From contig NMRB01001487.1 of NCBI GenBank assembly GCA_002633025.1, positions 115,202 through 179,201 on the forward strand: a DNA stretch of 64,000 nucleotides, given 5' to 3'. The translations under genes and the position numbers were made by a program. Shown here piece after piece: positions 63,914-64,000 of the stretch. This DNA comes from Notospermus geniculatus (taxonomy: Eukaryota > Nemertea > Pilidiophora > Heteronemertea > Lineidae). Below the pieces are notes generated by a model. It saw only the letters and a list, made by a program, of their open reading frames with translations. It did not search any database and had not been told where the DNA came from. How positions within the stretch are numbered: the first letter of the stretch is position 1; every line of letters begins with the position of its first letter.

Positions 63914-64000
63914 GAGCCTGATAGCCTAGTGGTTATCACGTCCGCTTAGCAAGCGGCAGGTCCCGGGTTCGAATCCAGCCCGGGCCATATGGGATTTCAT
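63914..64000 (+). repeat. tRNA-derived SINE, second family, cut by window end
   Basis: GATAGCCTAGTGGTTATCAC, CGTCCGCTTAGCAAGCGG, CAGGTCCCGGGTTCGAATCC: A and B boxes intact. Could fold as a tRNA, but the CCATATGGGATT continuation matches the SINE. Confidence 0.7.

Noticed and set aside
63914-63990. Possible tRNA gene at the window end
   Set aside because: Same continuation as the SINE at 62451; the cloverleaf is imperfect.

Overview
This is a 64 kb piece of a metazoan nuclear genome: intron-rich, AT-leaning and packed with small DNA transposons, tRNA-derived SINEs and minisatellites. No prokaryotic operon, rRNA or CRISPR structure is visible. The repeats (frequent taggccta and acatgtaca words, many invertebrate-type MITEs, BEL/Pao and Polinton relics) suggest a marine invertebrate, perhaps an ambulacrarian. 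That placement is inference; the sequence itself only establishes 'animal'.

Three conserved host genes can be read from splice-site-bounded, phase-compatible exons. (1) The minus strand carries the 5' part of an RERE/atrophin-type corepressor: a first coding exon at 43375-43594, exons at 42186-42256 and 39346-39454, and a fourth at 3418-3514 after a ~36 kb intron. Together they encode most of a BAH domain, and the gene runs off the left edge. (2) The plus strand carries CEP104 from 49021 to 55573 (eight exons, about the first 331 residues). One exon pair is duplicated, and the downstream TOG and zinc-finger exons are absent. (3) From 61537 to the right edge the plus strand carries three exons of a BAZ2/toutatis-type gene: the end of the MBD/TAM domain and the following charged coiled coil. 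CEP104 lacks its 3' half and BAZ2 its 5' half, and a one-base 'n' sits 121 bp before the first BAZ2 exon, so a scaffold misjoin is likely.

The giant RERE intron holds most of the unusual content. Going rightward: many MITEs (2.5-19 kb), including clean families with TAA/TTA, 5-bp, 8-bp and TA target duplications; a 351-base gap; a decayed BEL/Pao LTR element (18731-23822) whose gag is split by two later insertions; and a CpG-rich block (23.8-28.8 kb). In that block a ~230 bp unit carrying TATA box, initiator, downstream element and 5' splice site at fixed spacing occurs seven times, separated by CGT-rich minisatellites. It lies upstream of a small C2H2 zinc-finger gene (29180-30081, two overlapping frames) whose ATG follows a 3' splice site directly. 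I read this as a tandem array of alternative promoters and first exons. Further right are a transposase C-terminus (31.6-31.9 kb), a triplicated ~200-235 bp unit (32.4-33.05 kb), and a frameshifted Polinton/Maverick packaging ATPase relic (37.0-37.6 kb).

A repeat family present as two large inverted copies (20.8-21.9 kb and 58.5-59.9 kb) contains a ~145 bp tandem unit, each unit carrying a CTCF-like motif. RERE and CEP104 lie head to head across 43.6-49.0 kb, where I see repeats but no additional gene.
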